Source: Magnetospirillum sp902729445 (lineage in GTDB: Bacteria > Pseudomonadota > Alphaproteobacteria > Rhodospirillales > Magnetospirillaceae). From it: a DNA stretch of 64,000 nt. The notes beneath the pieces are model-generated. The model saw only the letters and a program-made list of their open reading frames with translations. It was not told the origin of the DNA and ran no database searches. Made by a program: the position numbers and the translations under genes. Below are positions 8,935 through 16,243 of the stretch, one piece after another. The DNA is taken from the NCBI RefSeq assembly GCF_902729445.1, contig NZ_CACVCE010000004.1, forward strand, positions 68,231 through 132,230. The letters run 5' to 3'. Each line of letters begins with the position of its first letter. The stretch's first letter is position 1.

Positions 8935-10023
8935 ATGGAAAGACGTTCGTTTCTGAAGGCCGCCGGCCTGGGTGTGGCTTCGACCGCCGTGGCGGCGCCG
9001 GCCATCGCCCAGACCATGCCGGAAGTGAAGTGGCGCTTGGCGTCCAGCTTCCCGAAAAGCCTGGACACCATCTATGGCGGCGCCGAGGTGATGGCCAAGC
9101 GGGTGGCCGAGGCCACCGACGGCAAGTTCCAGATCCGCGTGTTCGCCGGCGGTGAAATCGTTCCCGGCCTGCAGGTGCTGGATGCGGTGTCCAACAACAC
9201 CGTCGAGGCCGGTCATACCGTCAGCTACTACTATGTCGGCAAGGACGCGACCTTCGGCTTCGACGCCTCGATGCCGTTCGGCATGAACGCCCGTCAGCAG
9301 AACGCCTGGCTGTATCACGGCGGCGGCATGGAACTGATGCGCGCCTTCTTCAAGAATTACAACATCGTCAATTTCCCCGGCGGCAATACCGGCACCCAGA
9401 TGGGCGGCTGGTTCCGCAAGGAAATCAAGACGGTCGAGGACATGAAGGGCCTCAAGATGCGCATCGGCGGTTACGCCGGCAAGGTGATGGAGAAGCTGGG
9501 CGTGGTGCCGCAGCAGATCGCCGGCGGCGACATCTATCCGTCGCTGGAAAAGGGCACCATCGACGCCGCCGAGTGGGTCGGCCCCTATGACGACGAGAAG
9601 CTGGCCTTCTACAAGGTCGCCAAATACTACTATTACCCCGGTTGGTGGGAAGGCGGCCCCAACGTGTCGTTCCTGGTCAACGACAAGGCCTATGACGCCC
9701 TGCCCAAGGCTTACAAGGCGGTCCTGGAAGCGGCCTGCGCCGAAGCCAATATGGACATGCAGGCCAAGTACGACGTCAAGAATCCCGAGGCCCTGAAGCG
9801 TCTGATCGCCGGCGGCGCCCAACTGCGTCCTTATTCCAAGGACATCATGGTCGCCTGCTACAAGGCGGCCCAGGCCACCTATGCCGAGGAAGCCTCGCGC
9901 AATCCGAACTTCAAGAAGGTCTACGAGCATTGGTCCGCCTTCCTGGCCGACCAGGTGTCGTGGTTCCGCGTCGCCGAGGCCGGCTTCGACGAGTTCATGC
10001 GTTACGGCATTCCGAAGAAGTAA
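8935..10023 (+). CDS. TRAP transporter substrate-binding protein (DctP family, TakP/mannitol-chloroaromatic type)
   Basis: The 362-aa periplasmic binding protein starts MERRSFLKAAGLGV, a twin-arginine signal cut near AIAQ (about residue 26). The mature part has the DctP-family features of the group that includes the 2-oxoacid binder TakP and the lactate binder of Thermus: FAGGEIVPGLQVLDAVSNN, GNTGTQMGGWFRKEI, GGDIYPSLEKGTIDAAEWVGP and YYYYPGWWEGG. GGGAGGA at 8924-8930 is a strong ribosome-binding site. The likely cognate permease genes are on the other strand just downstream. An organic or 2-oxo/hydroxy acid is a reasonable substrate guess. Confidence 0.93.
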   Translation: MERRSFLKAAGLGVASTAVAAPAIAQTMPEVKWRLASSFPKSLDTIYGGAEVMAKRVAEATDGKFQIRVFAGGEIVPGLQVLDAVSNNTVEAGHTVSYYYVGKDATFGFDASMPFGMNARQQNAWLYHGGGMELMRAFFKNYNIVNFPGGNTGTQMGGWFRKEIKTVEDMKGLKMRIGGYAGKVMEKLGVVPQQIAGGDIYPSLEKGTIDAAEWVGPYDDEKLAFYKVAKYYYYPGWWEGGPNVSFLVNDKAYDALPKAYKAVLEAACAEANMDMQAKYDVKNPEALKRLIAGGAQLRPYSKDIMVACYKAAQATYAEEASRNPNFKKVYEHWSAFLADQVSWFRVAEAGFDEFMRYGIPKK

Positions 10024-10053
10024 TCCTGCCCTGGAGGTCGCCCCGTTCCCCCG

Positions 10054-10113
10054 CGTCATGCCCGGACTTGATCCGGGCATCCATGGATCGCCGGGTCAAG
10101 CCCGGCGATGACG
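10054..10113. repeat. Two-hairpin palindromic intergenic repeat (CGTCATGCCCGG...CCGGCGATGACG)
   Basis: The 60-bp element starts CGTCATGCCCGG and ends CCGGCGATGACG, so the ends are inverted. It contains two hairpins: GCCCGGACTTGATCCGGGC (10059-10078) and CGCCGGGTCAAGCCCGGCG (10089-10107). I recognise this as the type of dispersed REP-like palindrome found between genes in many alphaproteobacterial genomes. It lies between two convergent genes. Confidence 0.75.
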
Positions 10114-10149
10114 AAAGGGGGGGGCGGGGCCTCTCGCCCGCAAAGAAGA

Positions 10150-10180
10150 AGCCCCGCTCTGGATCAGAGCGGGGCTTTTT
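10150..10180. terminator. Bidirectional rho-independent terminator between convergent TRAP genes
   Basis: AGCCCCGCTCT (10150-10160) and AGAGCGGGGCT (10166-10176) form a perfect 11-bp stem with a 5-nt loop. TTTT follows on the plus strand. An A-rich flank (CAAAGAAGAA) serves as a weaker U-tract on the minus strand. It lies between the binding-protein gene and the 3' end of the permease operon. Confidence 0.88.
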
Positions 10181-10182
10181 CA

Positions 10183-11676
10183 TCACTTCTTGTCGGGCTC
10201 GGCCGGTTCGTCCTGCCCGCCCGGGCCGCCATACTGGCCGCCGCCGCCGCCGTAATCGGTCTGCGGCAGTTCGATCTGGATTTCCGAGGCGTCGATCACT
10301 TTGTCGCGGCCCAGGAAGTCGGTGACCATGCCGGGGAAACTGACCACCAGACAGACCATGATGATCTGGATGATGACGAACGGCACCGCGCCCCAATAAA
10401 TCTGGCCGGTGGTGACCGCCGCCATCTGTTTCCCGGTGATCTTGTCCAGATAGTCGGTGCGCGGCGCGACCGAGCGCAGATAGAACAAGGCGAAGCCGAA
10501 CGGCGGATGCATGAACGAGGTCTGCATGTTGACGCCCAGCAAAACGCCGAACCAGATCAGGTCGATGCCCATCTTCTCGGCCACCGGGCCCAGCAGCGGC
10601 ACCAGGATGAAGGCCAGCTCGAAGAAATCGAGGAAGAAGGCCAGCACGAACATCAAGATGTTGACGAAGATCAGGAAACCCAACTGACCGCCGGGTAGGC
10701 CGGTCAGCAGATGCTCGACCCACAGGTCACCGTTGACGCCCCGGAACACCAGGCCGAACACCGTCGATCCCACCAGGATGAACACCACGAAGCTCGACAG
10801 CTTGGCGGTGGTGTCCATTGCCTGGCGCATCAGGCTCCAGCTCAGCTTGCGCCGGGCCAGGGCCAGGATCAGCGCGCCGGTCGCCCCCATGGCGCCGCCC
10901 TCGGTGGGGGTGGCGATGCCGATGAAGATGGTGCCCAACACCAGGAAGATCAGCACCAGCGGCGGCACCAGCGAAAAGATCACCCGGCTCAGCAATTTCA
11001 TGCCATGCAACGAGCGCGCTTCCAACGGCAGGGCCGGGGCCATGGACGGCTTGAAAAGGGTGACCAGCAGGATGAAGCCGGTATAAAGGCCGGTCAGGAT
11101 GAGGCCGGGCACGAAGGCGCCGGCATACATGTCGCCGACCGACCGACCCAACTGGTCGGCCATGATGATCAGCACCAGGGATGGCGGGATGATCTGGGCC
11201 AGGGTGCCCGACGCGGCGATGACGCCCGACGCCACCCGCCGGTCATAGCCGTAGCGCAGCATGATCGGCAGCGAGATCAGGCCCATCGAGATGACGCTGG
11301 CCGCCACCACGCCGGTCGTCGCTGCCAGCAGGGCGCCGACGAAGATCACCGCATAGGCCAGACCGCCGCGAATCGGGCCGAACAACTGCCCGACCGTATC
11401 CAGCAAATCCTCGGCCATGCCGGATCGTTCCAGAATCAACCCCATGAAGGTGAAGAACGGAATGGCCAGAAGCGTGTCGTTGCGCATGATGCCGAAAATG
11501 CGCTCGGGCAGGGCCTGGAACAGGTTGCCGCTCAACAGGCCCAGTTCCATGCCCAAAAGGCCGAACACGATGCCGTTGGCGGCCAGGGCGAAAGCGACCG
11601 GATAGCCGAACAGCAGGAAGAATACCAAGGCGCCGAACATCAACGGCGCCATGTTGGCGATGATGAACTCGGTCAT
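10183..11676 (-). CDS. TRAP transporter large permease subunit (DctM family)
   Basis: The 497-aa protein has about 12-14 hydrophobic segments and DctM-type motifs (PFFTFMGLILERSGMAEDLLD, ASGTLAQIIPPSLVLI, NMQTSFMHPPFGFALFYLRS). It forms the cation-driven transport channel of a TRAP transporter. It is longer than usual DctM (about 430 aa), through extra loops typical of the mannitol/chloroaromatic group and a glycine-rich tail (GGGGGQYGGPGG). Its start overlaps the stop of the small subunit gene (ATGA). Confidence 0.95.
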   Translation of the reverse strand: MTEFIIANMAPLMFGALVFFLLFGYPVAFALAANGIVFGLLGMELGLLSGNLFQALPERIFGIMRNDTLLAIPFFTFMGLILERSGMAEDLLDTVGQLFGPIRGGLAYAVIFVGALLAATTGVVAASVISMGLISLPIMLRYGYDRRVASGVIAASGTLAQIIPPSLVLIIMADQLGRSVGDMYAGAFVPGLILTGLYTGFILLVTLFKPSMAPALPLEARSLHGMKLLSRVIFSLVPPLVLIFLVLGTIFIGIATPTEGGAMGATGALILALARRKLSWSLMRQAMDTTAKLSSFVVFILVGSTVFGLVFRGVNGDLWVEHLLTGLPGGQLGFLIFVNILMFVLAFFLDFFELAFILVPLLGPVAEKMGIDLIWFGVLLGVNMQTSFMHPPFGFALFYLRSVAPRTDYLDKITGKQMAAVTTGQIYWGAVPFVIIQIIMVCLVVSFPGMVTDFLGRDKVIDASEIQIELPQTDYGGGGGQYGGPGGQDEPAEPDKK

Positions 11677-12224
11677 TGATCGCCTCCATGATGGCCGTGG
11701 GCGGGAGCGCCGGCATCGGCGGTTGCCCCGGTCAGGAAGGCGATCTTCTTGATCAGCTCGGACAGGCCCTGCAGCAGCAGCAAGGTGAAGCCCAGCGGGA
11801 TCATCAGTTTGACCGGCCAGCGGATCAGGCCGCCGGCGTCACTGGATTGCTCCATGCCGGTCAGCGACTGAACGAAGACCGGGATGGACAGCCACAGGAT
11901 AACCCCGGCCATCGGCATCAGGAACAAAAGCGTGCCGATGACGTCGATCCATGCCTGGGTCCTGGGACTGAAGCGGCCAACGACGACGTCGATGCGGATA
12001 TGTTCGTTCTTCAGCAAGGTGTAGGCCGAGCACAGCAGGAACACCGCCGAGAACAGGTACCACTGCACTTCCAGCCAGGCGTTCGAGCTGTTGTTGAAGG
12101 TATAGCGAACCATCGCGTTGCCCGAACTGATCAAAACCATCACCAGGATAAGCCACGTCACCGTGCGGCCGATCGACGCATTCATGCGATCGATCATGGC
12201 GCTCAACATCAGAAATGGAGCCAA
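11673..12224 (-). CDS. TRAP transporter small permease subunit (DctQ family)
   Basis: The 183-aa protein has four hydrophobic helices, with the family pattern of WLEVQWYLFSAVFLLCSAYTL followed by NEHIRIDVV. DctQ bridges the large permease and binding protein. I chose the TTG at 12224, which has GGGAGG 8 bp upstream; an in-frame ATG at 12209 is the alternative. The C-terminus is histidine- and glycine-rich (APAHGHHGGDQ). It is transcribed with the large subunit away from the operator at 12288-12302. Confidence 0.9.
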   Translation of the reverse strand: MAPFLMLSAMIDRMNASIGRTVTWLILVMVLISSGNAMVRYTFNNSSNAWLEVQWYLFSAVFLLCSAYTLLKNEHIRIDVVVGRFSPRTQAWIDVIGTLLFLMPMAGVILWLSIPVFVQSLTGMEQSSDAGGLIRWPVKLMIPLGFTLLLLQGLSELIKKIAFLTGATADAGAPAHGHHGGDQ

Positions 12225-12287
12225 TGCCCATCCTCCCAGAAATGACCGATGGATTTTCCAGCTTTTTGCGTACTATGCCATGGCCTG

Positions 12288-12302
12288 ATTGGTCAGACCA
12301 GT
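12288..12302 (-). promoter_or_regulatory. Operator upstream of TRAP permease genes (same dyad as 8850-8864)
   Basis: On the minus strand this reads ACTGGTCTGACCAAT. It matches the operator before the binding-protein gene at every position except the central spacer, with the same orientation and a similar distance to the start (about 63 bp). This suggests one regulator controls both halves of the split TRAP locus. Confidence 0.65.
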
Positions 12303-12333
12303 TGTCCCGTGGTGGAATTTCGGAAAACCACAG

Positions 12334-13101
12334 TCAGCGCAAGCTGTCGGCCGGTGAGTTCTGTCCGGGGGGCTGGGTGTCGGGGTCCAGCGGCAACCAG
12401 CCGTTGGGGCCAAAGGCTTCCAGCGGTTGGAAGCGGGCCTTATAGGACATCTTGCGGCTTTCGCCGATCCAATAGCCGAGATAGACGAAGGGCAACGAGC
12501 GGCGCCGGGCCTCGTCGATCAGCCACAGCACCACGGCGCTTCCCAGCGAGCGGGCCGCCGCGTCGGGTTCGAAGAAGGAATAGACCGCGCTCAGGCCGTC
12601 GGACATCCGATCGGCCAGGCAGCCGGCCATCAAGGTGCCGTCCGGCGAGCGGAATTCGACCATGAAGGTGTCGATCGGGCTGTCCTCGATCATCGAACGG
12701 TAGTCGTAGAAGCCCATCAGGGCCATGTCGCCGCCGGTATGGCGCGATTCCTGATAGCGCGAGAACAGGCGGAACTGCTCGGCGGTGGCCCGGGCAGGCA
12801 CCGTGCGCACCGTCAGGCCGGCATTGGCCTTGGCCACCTTGCGCAAGGTCCGGTCGGGCTTGAAGCCGTCGACGACGATGCGCACCGGGATGCAGGCCGA
12901 GCAGCCGGGGCAGGCCGGGGTGTAGGCGATGGAATGCGAGCGGCGAAAACCGGCGCGCGACAGGGATTCGTGCAAGATCTCGGCGTCGGGGCCGTTCAAT
13001 TCGGTGACGATCTTGCGTTCCAGCCGGTCGGCCAGATAGGGGCAGGGCAGCGGCGCCGTGGTGAAGAAGAAATGCGGCCGTTTGAGGGGAACGTGATCCA
13101 T
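12334..13101 (-). CDS. ate: Aminoacyl-tRNA--protein transferase (Ate/Bpt family)
   Basis: The 255-aa protein has the ATE N-terminal cysteine cluster (CPYLADRLERK, then CPGCSACIPVRI) and the C-terminal GNAT-like half (YSFFEPDAAARSLGSAVVLW, YLGYWIGESRKMSYKARFQPLE). Bacterial homologs attach leucine or arginine from charged tRNA to N-terminal acidic residues, tagging proteins for the N-degron ClpS/ClpAP pathway. Family membership is clear; whether it uses Leu-tRNA (Bpt) or Arg-tRNA cannot be read from sequence alone. Confidence 0.93.
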   Translation of the reverse strand: MDHVPLKRPHFFFTTAPLPCPYLADRLERKIVTELNGPDAEILHESLSRAGFRRSHSIAYTPACPGCSACIPVRIVVDGFKPDRTLRKVAKANAGLTVRTVPARATAEQFRLFSRYQESRHTGGDMALMGFYDYRSMIEDSPIDTFMVEFRSPDGTLMAGCLADRMSDGLSAVYSFFEPDAAARSLGSAVVLWLIDEARRRSLPFVYLGYWIGESRKMSYKARFQPLEAFGPNGWLPLDPDTQPPGQNSPADSLR

Positions 13102-13151
13102 GCGGTCCGGTCTCGACGAAGCTTAAGGCGGCCGGGGGCTGCCCATGTCCC

Positions 13152-13670
13152 TCATATGGTGGCGTCGGCGGGAAGTGTCACTACTACGGTGCCGGCCAGC
13201 CAATCGTGAAATGTGCGACGCTTGGCGTTGAACAGTGCGACGATCAGAACCAGCCCGCCGGTCAAGGTCACCGAGCCATAGAACGCCACGATCTGGATGA
13301 TGGCCTGGATCGGGGTCGGGCGTCCACCGAAACCATGCGGGATGGCGCTGATGCTGACCACCCTAAGCCCGAACAGTCGCATCCCGAAGGTCGCCTGGGC
13401 CGGCCCGGCGATCAGGCCGATGTGATAGGCCAGCGGCACCAGAGCCAAAACCAACGGCAGCAACGGCAACAACAGGCCGAACGACAACAGACCCAGGAAG
13501 ATCATGGCGAACCACATCATGCCGGTGATGCCCAGCACGATGCCGGCATCGACGGCATAGGCCATGACGCGGCGCATGGTGACGGCGGAATAGAGTTCGG
13601 GGTGGCGCCACGGGTCCGACCAATCCTCGGACGGGACGGCCAGGGGAACCAGGGCGGTCTCGTCGGTCAT
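13152..13670 (-). CDS. RDD family membrane protein
   Basis: The roughly 172-aa protein contains the RDD pattern (MRRVMAYAVDAGIVLGI) and three to four membrane segments, ending in a conserved NAKRRTFHDWLAGTVVV motif. RDD proteins are poorly characterised membrane proteins, some linked to ion transport. I chose the ATG at 13670, right after the motB stop (TGAC-ATG); an in-frame ATG at 13691 inside motB is also possible. It is probably the last gene of the motA-motB transcript. Confidence 0.85.
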   Translation of the reverse strand: MTDETALVPLAVPSEDWSDPWRHPELYSAVTMRRVMAYAVDAGIVLGITGMMWFAMIFLGLLSFGLLLPLLPLVLALVPLAYHIGLIAGPAQATFGMRLFGLRVVSISAIPHGFGGRPTPIQAIIQIVAFYGSVTLTGGLVLIVALFNAKRRTFHDWLAGTVVVTLPADATI

Positions 13671-13671
13671 G

Positions 13672-14637
13672 TCAGCCCTTGCGGCCGCCATTGGCGGGGG
13701 CGGGGCCGGGCTTGGTCGGGGCCGGCTGCTGGCTGGCCGGCAGTTCCGGCGGGCCGGTCAGGTCGTTCTCGCGCAGCAAGATGATGCTGATGCGGCGATT
13801 CCTGGGCGCCTTGGGGTCGGCGACCACATAGGGATCGACGTCGGCGCGGCCGACGATGCGGTCGATGCGGGCTTCCGGCACGCCCGAGGCCAGCAGGGCG
13901 CGGCGGCTGGCCAGGGCGCGGTCGGCCGACAATTCCCAGTTGGTGTAGCCGGACGGATCGCGGAACGGCACCGCGTCGGTATGGCCGGAAATGGCGATCT
14001 TGTTGGGCATCTGGTTGACGATGCGGCTGACCAGATCCAGAAGGGCGCGGGTATGGCCGAACATCGCCGAGCTGCCGGCCGGGAACATCGCCAGGCCTTC
14101 CTGGTCGGTGATCTGGATGCGCAGGCCTTCCGGCGTGTTGTCCACCGTCATCGAGCCCTGGAACTGCTTGAGCTCGGGGATACCCTTGACCGCCTGTTCC
14201 AGCTGTTCCTTGGCCTTGTCGAACTTCTGCTGCTCGCGCTCGGCCAGCTTTTCCTTGAATTCCTGCTCGTTCATCCCCTCCATCGGCTCGGTGGTGGCGG
14301 TGGTCAGGTCCTCGCCGCCAAGGCCGATCGATGGCGGCGGCAGATGCTGGACCAGACTGGGGGACGAGGTGTTCGAGGATTGGGCGCCCTGGCCGATCAC
14401 CTGGCCGCCCAGGATGCCGCCGGCGCCCGACTGGGACTTCGAGGCCATGGACGGGGCGAAATAGTTGGAGATGCCGGTCAGCTGCTCTTCCGTCACGGCG
14501 TTCAGCAGCCACAACAGCAGGAAGAAGGCCATCATCGCCGTCACGAAGTCGGCATAGGCCACCTTCCACGCGCCGCCATGGTGGCCGCCGGCGACCTTCT
14601 TGTACCTTTTGATGATGATCTGTTGGCCTTCAGCCAT
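13672..14637 (-). CDS. motB: Flagellar motor stator protein MotB
   Basis: The 321-aa protein has one N-terminal membrane helix holding the proton-carrying Asp30 (KVAYADFVTAMMAFFLLLWLLNAV). The C-terminal OmpA-like peptidoglycan-binding domain (ISGHTDAVPF, NWELSADRALASRRAL) anchors the stator to the cell wall. The N-terminal IIIKRYKK stretch is typical of alphaproteobacterial MotB. It follows motA by 23 bp, and the two encode the ion-driven stator of the flagellar motor. Confidence 0.96.
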   Translation of the reverse strand: MAEGQQIIIKRYKKVAGGHHGGAWKVAYADFVTAMMAFFLLLWLLNAVTEEQLTGISNYFAPSMASKSQSGAGGILGGQVIGQGAQSSNTSSPSLVQHLPPPSIGLGGEDLTTATTEPMEGMNEQEFKEKLAEREQQKFDKAKEQLEQAVKGIPELKQFQGSMTVDNTPEGLRIQITDQEGLAMFPAGSSAMFGHTRALLDLVSRIVNQMPNKIAISGHTDAVPFRDPSGYTNWELSADRALASRRALLASGVPEARIDRIVGRADVDPYVVADPKAPRNRRISIILLRENDLTGPPELPASQQPAPTKPGPAPANGGRKG

Positions 14638-14660
14638 GTCTCGGCCGCCTTACCCGGTCA

Positions 14661-15521
14661 TCAATCGGGCGGAAGGTTGGTGACGGTCTCTTCCAGTTCC
14701 TGGAAGGTCGGGCGCAACTCGTCGGGCAGGATCTTGCGCGCGAACTCGACCGACACCTGGGGCGCGTAGCCCTGCATGTGGGCCAGCAGCCCGGCCTTCA
14801 TCGCCAGGAAATAATAATGGTCGGAATCGAACGCCATCTGCATGTTGCGGGCGAACGGCGCGAAGAAGGCATAGGACAGCAGCACGCCCGAGAAGGTGCC
14901 GACCAGCGCCGCGCCGATCAGGTGGCCCAGCACCTCGGGCGGCTCGGTGATCGAGCCCATGGTGTGAATGACGCCCAGCACGGCGGCGACGATACCCAGC
15001 GCCGGCATGGCGTCGGACATCAGGTTCACGGCGTGGGAAATCTCGTGATAGTGCTTGTGGTGGGCTTCCATCTCGCCATCGACGATCGATTCGATCTCGT
15101 GGGCGTTCGAGGTGCCCAACGTCAAAAGGCGCAGATAGTCGCACAGGAAGGTGCGGCTGTGATGGTCGCCGGAAAACTTGGGGAACTTGCCGAACAGCGG
15201 GCTTTCATCAGGCTTTTCGACGTGGCTTTCCAGGGCCAGGTCGCCCTTGGTCTTGGCCAGCTTGAACACCGAGTAAAGCATCGACAGAAGTTCGACGTAA
15301 TCGTCCTTCTTGTGATGCGGCCCCTTGAAGATGATGGCGAAATTCTTGGCGATGCCGGTAATCGTCGATTTCGGGTTGCCCAGAAGCAGGGACCCCACCG
15401 CAGCGCCCAGGATGATGATGAACTCGAAGGGCTGCCAGAGGACGTCCAGATGGCCGCCGCTGGCCGCGTATCCGCCGATCACGCAGGCAATGGTGGTGAC
15501 GATACCGATGATCGCGAACAT
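14661..15521 (-). CDS. motA: Flagellar motor stator protein MotA
   Basis: The 286-aa protein has four membrane helices and the MotA motifs SEXAMPLE-type core seen here as DAMPALGIVAAVLGVIHTMG followed by GAALVGTFSGVLLSYAFFAPFA, with the large cytoplasmic loop between helices 2 and 3. MotA forms the ring around MotB and couples ion flow to rotor torque. A sigma70-like promoter lies upstream at 15583-15613. No other flagellar gene is in the window, so motAB is separate from the main flagellar cluster. Confidence 0.96.
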   Translation of the reverse strand: MFAIIGIVTTIACVIGGYAASGGHLDVLWQPFEFIIILGAAVGSLLLGNPKSTITGIAKNFAIIFKGPHHKKDDYVELLSMLYSVFKLAKTKGDLALESHVEKPDESPLFGKFPKFSGDHHSRTFLCDYLRLLTLGTSNAHEIESIVDGEMEAHHKHYHEISHAVNLMSDAMPALGIVAAVLGVIHTMGSITEPPEVLGHLIGAALVGTFSGVLLSYAFFAPFARNMQMAFDSDHYYFLAMKAGLLAHMQGYAPQVSVEFARKILPDELRPTFQELEETVTNLPPD

Positions 15522-15582
15522 TCAAATCCCCAGTTACGGCCCGCGCGGCAAGCCGTTCGATCAGCAGGTTGCCCTGAACAAT

Positions 15583-15613
15583 GCTATAATTCGTTCCCGC
15601 TGTCGCGAGTCAA
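15583..15613 (-). promoter_or_regulatory. Candidate sigma70-type promoter for motAB
   Basis: On the minus strand, TTGACT (15613-15608) is followed 19 bp later by TATAGC (15588-15583); ATTATA at 17-bp spacing overlaps it. The start of motA is about 60 bp downstream. The pattern does not match a sigma28 flagellar promoter. Confidence 0.45.
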
Positions 15614-15742
15614 CTGCCGATTCGCACAATTTTTCGTCCGCCGGGGTTATGCACACCGCTGCGGACGGATCGGCATTTGACCGATGCGGTAGAACCTTAC
15701 TAATCTGAAACAGTAGTTCCGCCATTTCCGCCGAGTGTTCCC

Positions 15743-16243
15743 ATGACCGTAGACGACCGTTCCTTCCGCAAGGCCCTCGGGTGCTTCGCCTCTGGCGTGA
15801 CCGTGGTGACCACCCTGACACCCGACAGCCGCCAGCCGGTGGGGGTGACGGTCAGTGCCTTTTCCTCGCTGTCGCTGGACCCGCCGCTGGTTCTGTTCTG
15901 CCTGGGGGCCAAGACCTCCAGCCTGGAAGCCTTCACCAATTTCGGTCATTTCGCCATCAACATGCTGGCCGAGACCCAGCGCGACCTGTCGATCCGCTTC
16001 GCCAGCCGGTCCGACGACAAGTGGGCCGGGGTGGACTGGAACGCAGGTAAGTCCGGGGTGCCGCTGATCAAGGGCTGCCTGGCCAGCCTGGAATGCTCGC
16101 TGGAAAACAAGATCGACGGCGGCGACCATCTGATTTTGATCGGCCGGGTCCAGTCGATCAAGCATCAGGAGGGCGGGGCGCCGCTGCTCTATTTCCGTGG
16201 CGCCTACATGAATTACGGACCGCCGCCGCCGCCGGCTCAGTAA
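15743..16243 (+). CDS. Flavin reductase (NAD(P)H:FMN, split-barrel family)
   Basis: The 166-aa protein has the flavin-reductase-like split barrel: FRKALGCFASGVTVVTT at the N-terminus, GVTVSAFSSLSLDPPLVLFCLG, FAINMLAE, and LIGRVQSIKHQEGGAPLLYFRGAYM. Such proteins supply reduced FMN/FAD to two-component monooxygenases. No partner oxygenase lies beside it. The last 7 bp overlap the end of the convergent acylase gene. The C-terminus is proline-rich (GPPPPPAQ). Confidence 0.88.
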   Translation: MTVDDRSFRKALGCFASGVTVVTTLTPDSRQPVGVTVSAFSSLSLDPPLVLFCLGAKTSSLEAFTNFGHFAINMLAETQRDLSIRFASRSDDKWAGVDWNAGKSGVPLIKGCLASLECSLENKIDGGDHLILIGRVQSIKHQEGGAPLLYFRGAYMNYGPPPPPAQ

